DNA of 64,000 nucleotides from Intoshia linei (lineage: Eukaryota > Orthonectida > Rhopaluridae), in NCBI GenBank assembly GCA_001642005.1, contig LWCA01000010.1, positions 1-64,000 of the forward strand, given 5' to 3'. This document shows positions 38,501 through 50,534 of the stretch, in pieces; position 1 is the stretch's first letter; every line of letters starts with the position of its first letter. A program made the translations under genes and the position numbers. Under the pieces are notes generated by a model. The model was not told the DNA's origin, did no database searches, and saw only the letters and a list, made by a program, of their open reading frames with translations.

Positions 38501-39851
38501 ACATATTCGTGATTAGCATATAAAAATACACCTATATGCAAATATACTTTTTGATCTTTAAAAAAGTACACACCCTAATGTACATTTACAATTTAATTTA
38601 GTTAATTTATTTAATTATGTAGGATTTTTTATTCCCACACGCCAAAATCTGACGAATAGTGACTGTGACTAAAAAAATCGATAAAAAAATCAATAAATAT
38701 TAATTCAATATTAATACTGTGTAGATAACGGTCTTAAATCAAATACTTCCGTTACAGGTATGTATTAATATGTGTAGTGTAATTTTTGACAGTATACACA
38801 TCTGTATGTACAAACTGGATAAATGAATCTAAATCTAAATGATTATTTTTCTGTTGAAGACTTTATCCCGTCTTCCCCACATGTAATAATTGTCGACGGC
38901 CCATTATAATGATATATTTTATATTATAATTGTACAATTATAATTACCCAGAGTTTTAATTGCTTTAGATTCATTGTTTGGAGCGCTAAGGTTGGATTTT
39001 TGAGAAGAAACGTTACGTTTAAAATTAAATTTTTTGATGGAAACTTTCTTTCTAACTTTATCTATAACATCTAGCTTATTGGAAGCTTCAGAATTAATGG
39101 TACTCTTACGGTCAGATTTTTGAGTCACTAGAGATTGTTGAACTGATATTGAAGGAATTGCTCTAGCTTCACTTTTATTGAGGCGTCTGGAAACTGCATA
39201 AATTTTATAATAAATAACACACATGACTGCGCACGGCAAGTAAAATGATCCAATGGTGGCATAAAATTGGTACCCAATATTTTGAGACATTATGCAATCA
39301 TTTGGAACAGGTTCAGATTTCCATCCAAACAAAGGTGGCAATGTAATGATTGTACTCGTAATCCAAACGCCCACAATCATTATAATAAATTTGGGGACAG
39401 TACGTTTAGCAGAATAAACAAAAGGTCTTGTAATGAAATAATATCGATCAATGCTAATCATGCAGAGATTCAGAATGGAAGCTGTGCAAAGCATTACGTC
39501 CATCGAAGTAAAAATTTCACAAACTGTCTGAGAAAGTGGCCAATATCCGTAAATTTCGTGCACAGAAGCCAGAGGCATGGCAACTGTGGCCACCAACATA
39601 TCACTGATTGCCAAGTTTAGTATGAGAAGATTTGAAGGAGTGCGAAGTTTTGCAACCAGCAAAACTGAAAAAATTACTAGAGAGTTTCCAAGTATAGTAA
39701 AAATGACAAGAATGGTAATGGCTATGATGACGAAATACTGAAATGGTCCAAACCTTACCGCCAATTGATCATTGTCATCAAGTTGGTTTGTGTTTATTTG
39801 AGATACGTTTTTTAGGATTAAATATGTTAGATTCTTTGCAGTTTCATTCAT
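35501..39851 (-). CDS. 5-HT7-like biogenic amine GPCR
   Basis: Two exons on the minus strand, 39851-38948 and 35820-35501, 407 aa, joined in phase 1 across a 3.1-kb intron between the third cytoplasmic loop and TM6. N-glycosylation sequons at N2, N7 and N15. Class A landmarks: GN in TM1 (N55), NLAISD (D84), C111 and C186 for the disulfide, D118 in SMDVMLCTAS for the amine group, DRY at 135-137, CWMPFF (311-316) and NPIIY (348-352). The MDVM.CTASI and LPPLFGW segments resemble 5-HT7 receptors, which couple to Gs and raise cAMP in response to serotonin. An octopamine/dopamine subtype cannot be ruled out from sequence alone. HILLCHC is a likely palmitoylation site. Confidence 0.9.
36330..37345. 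repeat. Family A repeat, near-full length, in receptor intron
   Basis: About 1 kb with the full landmark series, from 'cgaaatatttgataaatatt' through 'gtgttaacaggatacaactg' and 'ccacgtgaagcaagtttggg' to the terminus CCCCTCGGCAGAGCTAGGTG at 37283. With 17400-18390 and 60470-61230 it would be a good member for building the consensus. Confidence 0.7.
37813..38582. mobile_element. DNA transposon with TACATTAGGGTGTG ends
   Basis: Left end TACATTAGGGTGTGCACTTT; right end on the minus strand TACATTAGGGTGTGTACTTT. 770 bp between them, lying within the intron of the 5-HT7-like receptor. It contains an 88-codon minus-strand ORF at 38112-38375. Shorter relatives or end fragments with the same terminus are at 56715-56903, 53873 and 62878. 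The superfamily is not assigned. Confidence 0.75.
38112..38375 (-). CDS. Unrecognised 87-aa protein within transposon
   Basis: Open from ATG to TAA on the minus strand, 87 aa, strongly basic (many K/R), beginning MSQPKNILSRKKLRLSRSYG and ending in a segment AIELYDIWNKFTLGPTSIRF. Composition is more balanced than the random AT-rich frames nearby, and the frame is centred between the inverted ends of the element. It may be a DNA-binding or remnant transposase domain of that element. I do not recognise the family. Confidence 0.4.
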   Translation of the reverse strand: MSQPKNILSRKKLRLSRSYGILISEPLSRSSRLPTIKKILGRYHFLQLANPRKSKAYSCDKTAIELYDIWNKFTLGPTSIRFNKIKN

Positions 39852-42800
39852 GATTTTATTTCGTACAAGTATATATTATTCTAAATGTAATAATTACCAT
39901 ATATCATTAAAAATTATAAAAGTATCCAAGTTACTAATTATTATTGGATATTGGATATTATGGATAAACCAATTTATCAACAAAGAAAATCCTTTTTACG
40001 AATTGTTAAATTATTGATATTAACAATTGTATCAGCATTAAATATTAAACTTGATGATAAAGCCAACAGAAACGTTCACATAGCCGCATATTAGGGCAAT
40101 ATTTATGAGAGTATACACAAGTTTTTTAAAATAAGGTCAAAAAATTAGTGTGTTCGAAAACTAGATAATTATCCCTATTTTTATTTCTTAGCAATTTATG
40201 CATAATGGACTAATTTAAATAATCAATAGTTGATATTGATTTCATTTTATCGGATTATACATCATGTGATCATTCCGAGTTGCTATTCTCTACTTTGATA
40301 ATAAATTAATTACCTATTAATGCAGATTTTATCAAATTTCTGTGCTGCGGACCAAAAAATTTTCGCTATGGACATATATATATATTTAGTTTTTACTTTG
40401 ATGTCATGCTACAACATATATACGTTGTATTCAACAATTGGTATTGACTCTTGTAACAACATTAAAAACCTCAATTTATTATTGAAGTTTTGAAAAGGTC
40501 TATTAAAAATCAATATATACTAATATGTATTTCTCTTCATATGTCAAGAATATTTTAAAACTATTAAATTGATTTATAAACAATGGAATTTATTTTTCGT
40601 AATACTTACAATCTTGATGTTTTAACCTACTTTATGTATTACAAAAGGTCGATACAACTAATATATACACAATTAAACAGTTTTTTTAGTTTAATGTTTT
40701 AAAAGTGCATACATATTATATGTAGTGACATGTAAAAGTAAAATTCATCCATGAGACTAGAAAATTCCTTTTTTACCATCATGAGAAACATTGTACATTT
40801 AAATTCATTGAAATTCATTTATATATGTTGCATATGATGTGTACAACTGTGAAATGTATACATTCCACGGGCAAGTCGTAGAATGTGTAAAATTTTCATT
40901 TATATTTTAATTTTAGTTTCATTTTGGGTTTTAGACATTTTTTTTGAACCAAACTTAAAAACAACTTTACAGTTTAGTTAAAAAATATCAAAAAACTTTA
41001 CCTTAGTTTTTTGTTCAAAAAATAATTTTAAAAACCCCTCTTGAAAATTCTGTTTAAAAAAAATTAAATAAGATAATTTTTTACGATCAAAACCACAGAT
41101 TACCATCTTTTTTCAAAATGAAAACAGCCCTACAATTTAAATAAATTTACAGATTGTTAACAGACACAAAAAATTTCAATCTGAATATGTGACGCCTTCA
41201 CGATCAAAAAATTGAATTTTTAGTGTAATTTAGGTATACGACAGTGATTATTATAATAAAACTTCAATATTAATGTGTTACTCCTTATAATGTTTCACAG
41301 TACCACCATGATGTATATGTTATGTGGAATGATCGTATTTCCAAATTCTAAGGGAAAAGCCTTTTATTCAAATTTTTATCGGTATTCCGGCTAAACTGCA
41401 AAGAGTTATAGTAAAATTTGAAGCGTTTGCTATCGGCAGAGCTAGCTACTGTTTGTACCACGTAAAAACCGGTTAATTTAGTATCATTATAAATATCAAA
41501 TTTATTACTTTCTGATGTAAGACTTTCTTGATATTTTATACAGCAATGTTTATTAATCACTAGAATTTAAAATTATCTACGTCTAAAGTTAATGTAACCC
41601 ATATTAATATACGGATCTCCAATTATAATTAGACAATAATTATTGTTTACAATAGATTGTTATACAATTACATGTACAATGTATAATTATAATACAATGG
41701 ATAAAATACTAGCAAGTTTTAATTATTTCAATATTAATGAGCAAGTACAAACTAATTCTAGCAATAATGGATAATGTGGAGCAATATCTAATCCAATTAA
41801 ATTAAATTATAACCGGTTAAATGAGTATATTCTAATCCTTACTTACAAAATTATATATTATATTTATTATAATGCTTTGTTTTTATGTGTATGTGTGTTA
41901 TTATTTATTTCAATAACTACCAGTCTTAGAATTTTATAAAGCCACATTTCAATTACAGTTTTTTCCGGGGGTGTTAGCAAAATAAATTTAAACATCCCAA
42001 ACTCACATCTAATGGTTCAAAAAGCCCAATTGTCCTTTTTTTTTAACAATAACAAGTAACATATAAGGAAAACAGCCCTAAAATTTAAAAAAATTTCAAT
42101 CTGAATAAGTGACGCCTTCATGGTCAAAAAAGCCTTTTAGTACATACAGTGCGTGACATAAGTCTTAGATGTCCTGTTTGTTCAGAAACATTGTCCTAAT
42201 ATAAATCCTTATTTACATAAAGTAATTTACTTAAATTGTTAGTAAAAATGTATGTCTGTTTATTTATTTGATTTGTTCCAGCTTATATAAGAAAGTAAGA
42301 GGAGTCGAGTTTTAAAAATTCCATATTGATATGACAGCTTGTCGAGATTCATGTTTTATCGAAAATTTCATTTTCAGAAATTGAGTCCTTCAAGGTCAAA
42401 AACCCCACTTATTTTTATCCTTTTATCCTTTTTTTAAAATTCAAAACAGCCCTAGAATTATAAAAAATTCATAATTTGATAAAGATTTTAAAATTATCAG
42501 CATTATGATAATTTTCAATTTCAAAATCTCACGGCCAAAACTTTAAATTACCTTTTTTTGTATTTTTGTAAAAATTGCGAAAATCTTATAATGTTATACA
42601 ACCTACATTCTGGGATTTTTTTTCCCAAATCTATATCACAAAACCCAAAAAATTTTATTTTCACAATCAAACCAGCAGATTACACTTTTTTTAAAAAAAA
42701 GTAAAATAGTCCTGGAATTTTATAAAAAATTACAATTGATAGTTATTTTCAGTGAACACACACAAAAAATTCAATCTGACAAAATGACGCCTTTCACGGT

Positions 42801-43282
42801 CAAAAAAGTACTTCAGTATTAATTTTTTTTATTTACAAAAATGTTAAACAAAAAATATGAAATAATGAACGGTCCTACAATTAAAAAAAAAAAATTATTC
42901 TGATAGAGCTTATTCCAGTTGATATATATATATACAAAATTAAAACCCCAGAAATATACACATTCCAGATTAAAATTAATTTTTAATACATTATCAACCA
43001 ATACTTGGATTAAAATTAAAGTGGAATTATATTCATGCAACAATTTAAAAAAAAATGCGCATTGAACACTTTGGCTTTACATTTATCATCAAATAAATTA
43101 ACATTGATAGTACGTCTTTTTCTGGCCACACTATTTATTTAAAAAATATTTGGTATCAATAATAATTTGAAACTCCAATAGAAGATATATAGAAGTGCAT
43201 ATTTTATAAAGTTAGTATCAAACTATTAAAAAAATTATATATTAAAATTTAAATATTGAAATTTTTATTCACATATTTTATT
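39852..43282. other. Intergenic region upstream of receptor and DPH1
   Basis: Divergent promoters of the amine receptor (minus) and DPH1 (plus) must lie here. The left part (39852-40890) shows no gene or repeat that I recognise. 40890-41500 and 41840-43040 are family A copies, and the terminus near 41430 reads ATCGGCAGAGCTAGCTACTG. Confidence 0.5.
41840..43040. repeat. Family A repeat, long copy
   Basis: Starts with the CTAATCCTTACTTACAAAAT end (compare 58578 and 60478), then 'ccagtcttagaattttataa', 'cattctgggatt' and 'ccagaaatatacacattcc'. It includes the 42300-42600 section also present at 33170 and 37440, so this copy appears to hold more of the family than most others. Confidence 0.65.
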
Positions 43283-46200
43283 ATGAGAAATGTTATACCA
43301 GATGAAATTTTATTTGACACTAAATTAAACCAAATGATTAGTGCGGTATGTATTTCAATTATTTGTATATAATATAGGAATTTCAAATGTATCCTTCATT
43401 TATAACTCAATTAACTTGTGACGTGTTGGATGTCGTTTTTTGAACCAATAATAATTTTAATTAAAGTTATTAAAATAAATAACTGATATTGATATTCTTG
43501 AAATAATATGTATAAAATTTAGTTACCCTCAAATTATAATTTTGAAATTTATAAAACTATATGGCACATTAAAAAAAAAAGAGTCAAAATTGGTATTATT
43601 TTGTATCCATTTGTATTATTTGTTTTATACAGTGGTTAGCTTTCTATTGTATATCTCATAACCAAATTTTCTATTTTCTAATCTTTTTTTTATTTTTTCT
43701 TTATGGAAGCTTTCTACCAATATTGTTTCAGTTTTTTGTTCAAAAACTAAACTAAATACCAAAAAATATACACTTACATTTTCCACACCTAATGAACATT
43801 GAAATGTGACAAATAATTTCATAACAAATTATCATACTGAATGTTTAGATAGTAACTACAGAAATTTGATGAAATGTTACCTGTTTAGAAATTATTTAAA
43901 ATTGGCGCTTTTTAAAACTCGCCTAAGTAAAAATGCTCATTAAAGCGTAATTTTATACATATAAGAATGATCTTTTTAAAATTAATATAGAATGCAGTCA
44001 AAATATTTTAATTGACGTTGATCATTAATTAGATTTTTATTGTTAAAATGTGGAACTTTTTGTGATTAACATGTTTCCCTATTAACACAATCATTTTTTT
44101 TACTGCGATTTTTGAAAAATTCAACAACAGGTAATATTTTTTGTTATTGTCACATTTGTTAATTTTTTCGTATTTTTTTGTGTTTCATGTTAATACTCAA
44201 ATTATTACATGTACCAAATTTGTTTAGACTCTTCTCGTACGTGATTTCAAAACTAAGGGAACCTGAGAGGTTAAGGTAGTCTACTAGCAAACCATTGGTA
44301 TAATAACATTAATTTACTTTTAATTAAATATTTTGATATTTGTTTAGTTGCATTACAATTTCCAGAGGGATTATTGCTATTTTCGATGATTATTTCAGAT
44401 ATTTTGGAGGAGTAAGTATTTTTATTTATTCTTTATAGTATTTTTAGATACTGTGGAGTAATGGTCGTTATAATGGGGGATGTTACTTATGGAGCCTGCT
44501 GTATTGACGACTACACTGCCAAATCCATGAATGCAGACTTGTTGGTACATTATGGACACAGTTGTTTATGTATTTGTATTGAAAATATTTATATTTAAAT
44601 CCTTATTTTAGTACCCATTACAAAAACGTTTCATGGAATTTCTTATCATTATGTTTTTGTGTCTATATCTGTCGACCCAATGCATTTTATCGAAACTGTT
44701 AAATTAAATATAGATAAAAAATTTAAAATTGCATTTATTAGCATAATTCAATTTGTGAAAGCTATTCATGTAATTCATATTTAATATTTAATATTTATGC
44801 ATTAAGAAAAACTTGTAAATATAAAGAAAATATTACATTACATAAAATTTTTAATTTGTATACTTTTATTTTAGTACGCAAAACAAAAATTATGCAGTGA
44901 AAGTTACAATATAATTCTACCGCAAGCTAAACCCTTATCTCCTGGAGAAATTTTGGGATGTACATCACCAAATATTCCGAATGATGTTGACATTGTCATG
45001 TATTTTTATAATATTCAATTTTGATTAAATTAAAATTCTAATTTTCGGAATTAATGTTTTCTTATTTAGGTACATGGGAGATGGTCGATTTCATGTAGAA
45101 TCATGCCTAATTGCAAATCCTCATGTTAAAACATATCAGTATTTTTTTATTATTTAAATTAATAATCATTTTTAAAATATTGTGTTTACGCTACTGTTTT
45201 GTAAATGATTAAATATATTGATATTTTTATAGGTACAACCCATACGATAAAAAATTAACGAGAGAACGATATAACCATAAAAGAATGACGACATTACGGC
45301 AAATGGCAATTCATGAATGCAGAAAAGCAAAAACTATCGGAATTATTCTTGGCGCGCTAGGACGACAGGGTTCAATAGACATTGTCAATGTAAATTTAAT
45401 TTTAAACGTTTCATCAATTTACAATTGTATTTCAATGTCTTAATTTTATTGAAATTTATTTAGACGATTAGACAGGAAATAATTAATCATGGTCGTCAAT
45501 ATATTATTTGTGTCATGTCAGAAGTATTCCCAATGAAATTATCAAAATTTGAAAATATTGATGCGTAATAAAATGTTATTGATTAATTTATTTTACATTG
45601 AAATTAAGGTGGGTTGAAATTGCTTGTCCTAGATTAGCTATTGATTGGGGATATGCATTCCAAAAGCCATTATTGTCTCCATATGAGGTTAGTTCATTTT
45701 AAGATTGCATTAATTAGAATTATATCTGTAAATCATAAATTAACCCTTTCCTGTCTGATGCAATTTTATGTACTATCACCACACGTCTGGAATTTATGTT
45801 TTAATTTAAACTTGTATTATTTTTAAATAATTACCTATGTGAAAATGTATGAAAATAAAAGAATAAAGTTTTTCAAAATTATGCTGTGTATATCATAGAA
45901 TACACAGACGTGTGAAGTGAAATTGCTGTGTATAGTATAGAATACACAGACAGTGAAAGGTTTAACGATGTGAAATTCCGGTGACGTAGGGAATTTATAA
46001 TTTTAAGCAGAGGTCACCAAATTATAAAAAATACAAAGGCTGTTGTCCCACATTTCTAATACATGAATTACATGGATCCCATAAAATAATATTTAGATAA
46101 ATTAAATCAAATGTTCCCACATTTTTTTCTCGGCGGATTGGTAATATTTTATGAAATGTAGCGCGAACCATTACGGCAAAATAACTAGACAACCTTAAAA

Positions 46201-47210
46201 AATTGATAAAATATCTAATAAATTGAAATTTAATTACTAATTAGTAAAAATTTTTAACGGATCAGTACTGGTCCGCGGACCGGCTTTGGGAAACGCTGCA
46301 TTAAATTATGAATGCAAATTAATTTAAAGGGAATCTATTTACTTGTAAAAATTTTTTGCTATTCTGCATTTTGTCAAATTGATATAGTATTTTACACATT
46401 ATTTATTAAAGCAGAGTTTCTTAATCGGGTGCTAGAATTAATTTCATCAGGCTAGAAAAATTTTTTATATTTTAATTAAAAAATTTCATAAAAAAATGAA
46501 ATTAATTTTATTTTCAAGTTAGAATATAATTTATTTTTTACTTAGTCTCTCAAGTAAGTGGATTATTTAAATTTTTAAATGGATTATTTATTGTCTAAAA
46601 ATTTAAAATATCAGTTGAACTTTGCATTAATTGTTATAAAAATTTTCCAAGATTACCTACATTGTATTTATGAATTAAATAGTAGGAATTCGTGATTGTA
46701 GACCTGGGCATGTGGCCTCTCTCAGTATTCCTGCATGATAGTTCTTTTATTTCTAACAAGAACTAGATATGATAAACTTGTTTCCGATAAACAAAAAAAA
46801 TCCAATGAATTCTTGCATTAAAATATTTTTTGATTACGTCATTTGTTGCTTTTATGTATTTGAAAATTATAATTTAAATCTTATCAAATACAGTTTCTAT
46901 GCCCATTTTTACAATTTTTATTTTTTTGTTGTTATTGATTATATTCGATTAAAATATTATTTTTATGTTGAGTTTTAAGGTATCATTTTTTATTTTTTAC
47001 AGGGGTACTGGAAACATTTGATATGGCTAAAGGGGTGCTAAATTTAAAAAAGGTTAAGAAACCTATATTAAAGTGTAAAGATTACATATTATATATATTT
47101 AGTTGATGAAATGTTTGAATGATCCTATTTTGACTCAACACTATCCAATGGATTATTACATGAGTAAAGTTGATAAACCTTGGACCAACAATTCCAAACC
47201 TAGTATATAA
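43283..47210 (+). CDS. DPH1: Diphthamide biosynthesis protein 1
   Basis: Eleven exons: 43283-43345, 43523-43592, 44348-44411, 44448-44569, 44612-44769, 44875-44999, 45070-45138, 45233-45389, 45464-45564, 45609-45687, 47103-47210; 371 aa. The three cysteine segments that bind the [4Fe-4S] cluster are present: DVTYGACC (C83/C84), [10 protein letters not shown] (C188) and [11 protein letters not shown] (C316). Other family blocks are [64 protein letters not shown] and a C-terminal YPMDYY. DPH1 with DPH2 forms the radical-SAM-like enzyme that transfers the 3-amino-3-carboxypropyl group from SAM to the eEF2 histidine, the first step of diphthamide synthesis in the cytosol. C-terminus shorter than in mammals. 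The last intron carries a piggyBac-like MITE. Confidence 0.96.
43857..44262. repeat. Dispersed repeat family B, uninterrupted copy
   Basis: About 400 bp in DPH1 intron 2, collinear with 55866-56500: 'aaatttgatgaaatgttacc', 'aatgctcattaaagcgtaat', 'aaaatgtggaactttttgtg', 'attaacatgtttccct' and 'actcaaattattacatgta'. At the point where the second copy has a MITE, this copy reads simply GTTAATAC. Confidence 0.8.
45744..45961. mobile_element. piggyBac-like MITE flanked by TTAA
   Basis: TTAA (45740-45743) is followed by CCCTTTCCTGTCTG. The right end, CAGACAGTGAAAGGT, is followed by TTAA (45962-45965). TTAA target and C/A-C-C-T-T-T termini fit piggyBac-type non-autonomous elements. The interior ends with two tandem copies of a hairpin, CTGTGTAT-loop-ATACACAG. 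Lies in the last intron of DPH1. Confidence 0.7.
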
Positions 47211-48173
47211 ATAAAAATACAATTGTAATTTTTTATTTTTTTAATAAATATCCATTTGACTGTAATACTGTTAGAATCATTAATAATATCCTTACTCCAA
47301 TCTTAACCTTGAATTTAAAGCACGTTTTGCAAGCGTACCTGAATAAAACTTGGAATATATTTTAGTAAACAGTTTTAAAATATAAGCAAAATTATGATAA
47401 ATACAGAATCACAAACAATATGAATGAAAATTGAATAAAAAAAGATGTATACTGTAAATTATTAACAATAAACTTTTTATTTTTATTTTCCTACGTATAC
47501 TGCAATTTATTATTCATGCAGATATATTTTTTAATAATTTCTATTTGCAACCATGGTTAGTACAATTTCAATTTAAACTTATTATATATTTTGTCAATGT
47601 GTGTATTATAATTGAATAATGCTAATGAAAATACTTAATTCTTTCAATTTACGTAAGCTTAATATATGCAATAGTTGTTTATAGGTTTTTTCGCAACGTG
47701 GTTTCCCATTAGGTTTAGTTTATTAGTTGTCAGGTTCTTAGTTCTGGATATAAACATAGACTAGGACAGGGGTGGGCAACCTTATGATGGTAATGGGTAG
47801 ATGGTATATTCTGATAATTTTGCGAGCCGGAAACTTTACAATTAGAACTAATAACGTCCATTTTACCACTGGGTATTTATGATTTTTTTTATGTTCACTT
47901 TTTGGAAATATAACATTGGATAAAAATAAAATCTATAAATGTAGAAAAATTTAAAAAAAAAATTAAGCCGACCGGATGAAATTAGTTCGTGGCCCGTTCA
48001 AAACTTTCAAAATTTTATTAGTGTTAATTACAACTAAATAAATCATCACAATGTATTATTTATTTACCTTCTTTTATACTGTTTGATTTATATATATAGA
48101 AACTTTGTAATATATATTTTGGTGTAAATGCCCATTTTTGTGATATAGGATATATTTTACGATGAATGTTTAG
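47211..48173. other. Spacer between DPH1 and NFS1
   Basis: A possible hAT-like end, CAGGGGTGGGCAACCTTATG, begins at about 47767. GC-richer words around 47960-48005 ('ccgaccggatgaaattagtt', 'cgtggcccgttcaaaa') may belong to the same element. The first NFS1 exon, with its start codon and mitochondrial presequence, should also be in this stretch, but I could not place it. Confidence 0.4.
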
Positions 48174-50511
48174 GTTTTATCCAAATAAAAACTGTCTATC
48201 AACCTTTAATTCAAAAATGCAATCTCAGCACCTCTCCATCAGCTAATACATCCAAGCCAATTTATTTAGACGCTCAAGCTACAACTCAAATTGTATTATA
48301 AAACTTGTGTTTCTTAATTTTATTGGCTAATTATACATTCAAGGATCCTCGTGTACTAGACAAAATGTTGCCTTACATGATGAGTAAATTTGGAAATGCT
48401 AGTTCCAGAACTCACGAATATGGCTGGGACAGTGAAAAAGCTGTTCAAGATGCCAGAAAACATGTAGCTGATTTGATTGGTGCAAACGAAAAGGAAATTA
48501 TTTTCACTAGTGGTGCAACTGAATCTGGAAATATTGCAATAAAAGGAATTGCAAACTTTTACGAACACAAGAATCACATTATAACGTCTCAAATTGTGAT
48601 ACAAATTTTTCATGTTATATTTTAATTTTTAGGAACACAAATGTATATTGGATTCTTGTCGTTTTTTAGAGAATAAAGGGTTTAAAGTTACATATCTGCC
48701 TGTTGATCAAAATGGTTTGGTTGATTTGCAAAAGCTAGAAGAATCTATTAATGATAAAACTGCTCTAGTGTCTATTATGGCTGTCAATAGTGAGATTGGG
48801 GTTTTGCAAGATTTGAAAACTATTGGTTAGTTTTGTGTTGTGCTAATCTAATTTTGATGAATTCTGTTTCAACGTTTTTTTCAGATTGAAATTTTTAAAT
48901 TCTTTTAATGGAGTGTTTTGCACCAAGGTAAATTTTGCATAGAATCATGGTTTATCTGGTGGGGTTACTGATTTAAAATTTTTTAGTCTTACGGATCGTT
49001 TTTATGAAATTACATATTTTCATTTATCATAATTTCGTAAACTAAAAATTAGATTTACGTTTTAAAAGAATATACCAAAATACTCATCTCACTTTTTGAT
49101 TAATTTATCCCTCGAGTTCAAGATTTTATGCCGTAATAGCACTTTGGAATAGCCTTTTTATATATTAATGAAATAATTTAAATTAAGGTTCAATTTGTCG
49201 CAAAAAAAAAGTGTTTTTTCATAGTGATATTGCGCAATGCTGTGGAAAGCTTCCACTTAATGTTAATGATATCAATGCTGATTTACTTTCAATTAGTGGC
49301 CATAAAATGTATGCTCCAAAAGGTAATTTTAATTAATTTAACTTATAGTGTGGATGTGACAATATATTTATTTAACTATATAAAGTACTCTTTTAATAAT
49401 CATTTTTTTATCTCTAAAATTATTGGAACTGCCAAAAAATATTTAATAAATGATAATTTAACAAATTGATTAGCTAGTTACATGATTATTATATTTTTAT
49501 TTGTTAAACATCATGACTCGCTGGATCATCGATTTTACTACAATTCCAGGAGTGTACTATTTATTTTAAATTGTTTTTTTATTATGCCAGTATTTTGTTT
49601 GTTTTATATTTTCTACAAACAGTAGTTAGTACTACCGAGGGGCAATTTTTTTCATTTATAACTTTCTTCATTTTAATTATCAGGTATCGGTGCACTTTAT
49701 GTGAGAAGAAAACCTAGAGTGCGACTGGAAGCTATACAGAGCGGAGGAGGGCAGGAAAGAGGAATTCGAAGTGGAACGCTTCCGACTCATTTAATTGTCG
49801 GTATTGGAGAGGCTGCTAGGATTTGTTCTATTGAAATGAAGGTTTTAGTGGCTGGGTGAATTATTTTTATTAATGATTTAGAGAGATCTTGAACATGTTA
49901 AAAAACTTTCAAATGTCTTAATTTCTACAATTATGGATAATTGTGATGATATTATTCACAATGGACATCCCACCCAAAATTATCCTGGTTTTTTATTGTT
50001 TTCATTAATTCAATTTTAGGTTGTGTTAATCTTTCTTTTTCATATGTTGAAGGTGAAAGCTTATTAATGGCGCTTAAAGATATTGCATTATCTTCTGGCA
50101 GGTTTATTTACTATTACTTTGAATTTTAAATTTAAATTTAAATTTAAATTTTGTTTGTACAGATTATTAAATTTACTAAAATAATTCAACATTTCGTTTT
50201 TGATATAAAAATTTTAGCGCATGCACTTCAGAATCACTAGAACCATCCTACGTGTTAAGAGCGATTGGATCCCAAGAAGACTTGGCCCATTCATCAATAA
50301 GATTTGGAATTGGCCGGTTCACTTCAGAAGAAGAAATCATTTTCACTGCAAAAAAGTGCATCGAAAGTGTCAAAAAACTGAGAGAATTAAGGTATACATT
50401 TACTAATTTAAACTAAATATGATTATATCATTATATGAAATTTTTAGTCCATTATGGGAAATGGTTCAAGAAGGAATTGATATAAAAACCATAAAATGGA
50501 CCCACCATTAA
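48174..50511 (+). CDS. NFS1: Mitochondrial cysteine desulfurase
   Basis: Nine exons recognised: 48174-48292, 48344-48595, 48633-48825, 49188-49322, 49684-49841, 49882-49987, 50020-50101, 50218-50391, 50448-50511; about 427 codons, all in phase. It enters with two bases of a split codon, so at least one 5' exon (start and presequence) is missing from this model. Conserved blocks: [52 protein letters not shown], the PLP lysine in [17 protein letters not shown], the catalytic cysteine in [26 protein letters not shown] and the terminal [17 protein letters not shown]. The enzyme takes sulfur from cysteine for Fe-S cluster assembly with ISD11 and ISCU in mitochondria. HSDIAQCC replaces the usual HTDAAQAV, but the PLP-contact Asp and Gln are kept. 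Confidence 0.95.
50123..50152. repeat. Microsatellite (ATTTAA)n
   Basis: A short run of the hexamer ATTTAA/TTTAAA, about five units, in the 116-nt intron of NFS1 before the exon at 50218. Confidence 0.8.
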
Positions 50512-50534
50512 TTTTATAGACAGTACATTAATAA

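Noticed and set aside
39267-39620. 117-codon plus-strand ORF
   Set aside because: Antisense shadow of the amine receptor's first exon; no family resemblance.
48150-48173. ATG at about 48164 as NFS1 start
   Set aside because: Its frame (MFRFYPNKN...) is one base off the conserved NFS1 frame and stops within the exon, so the true start is upstream and not located.
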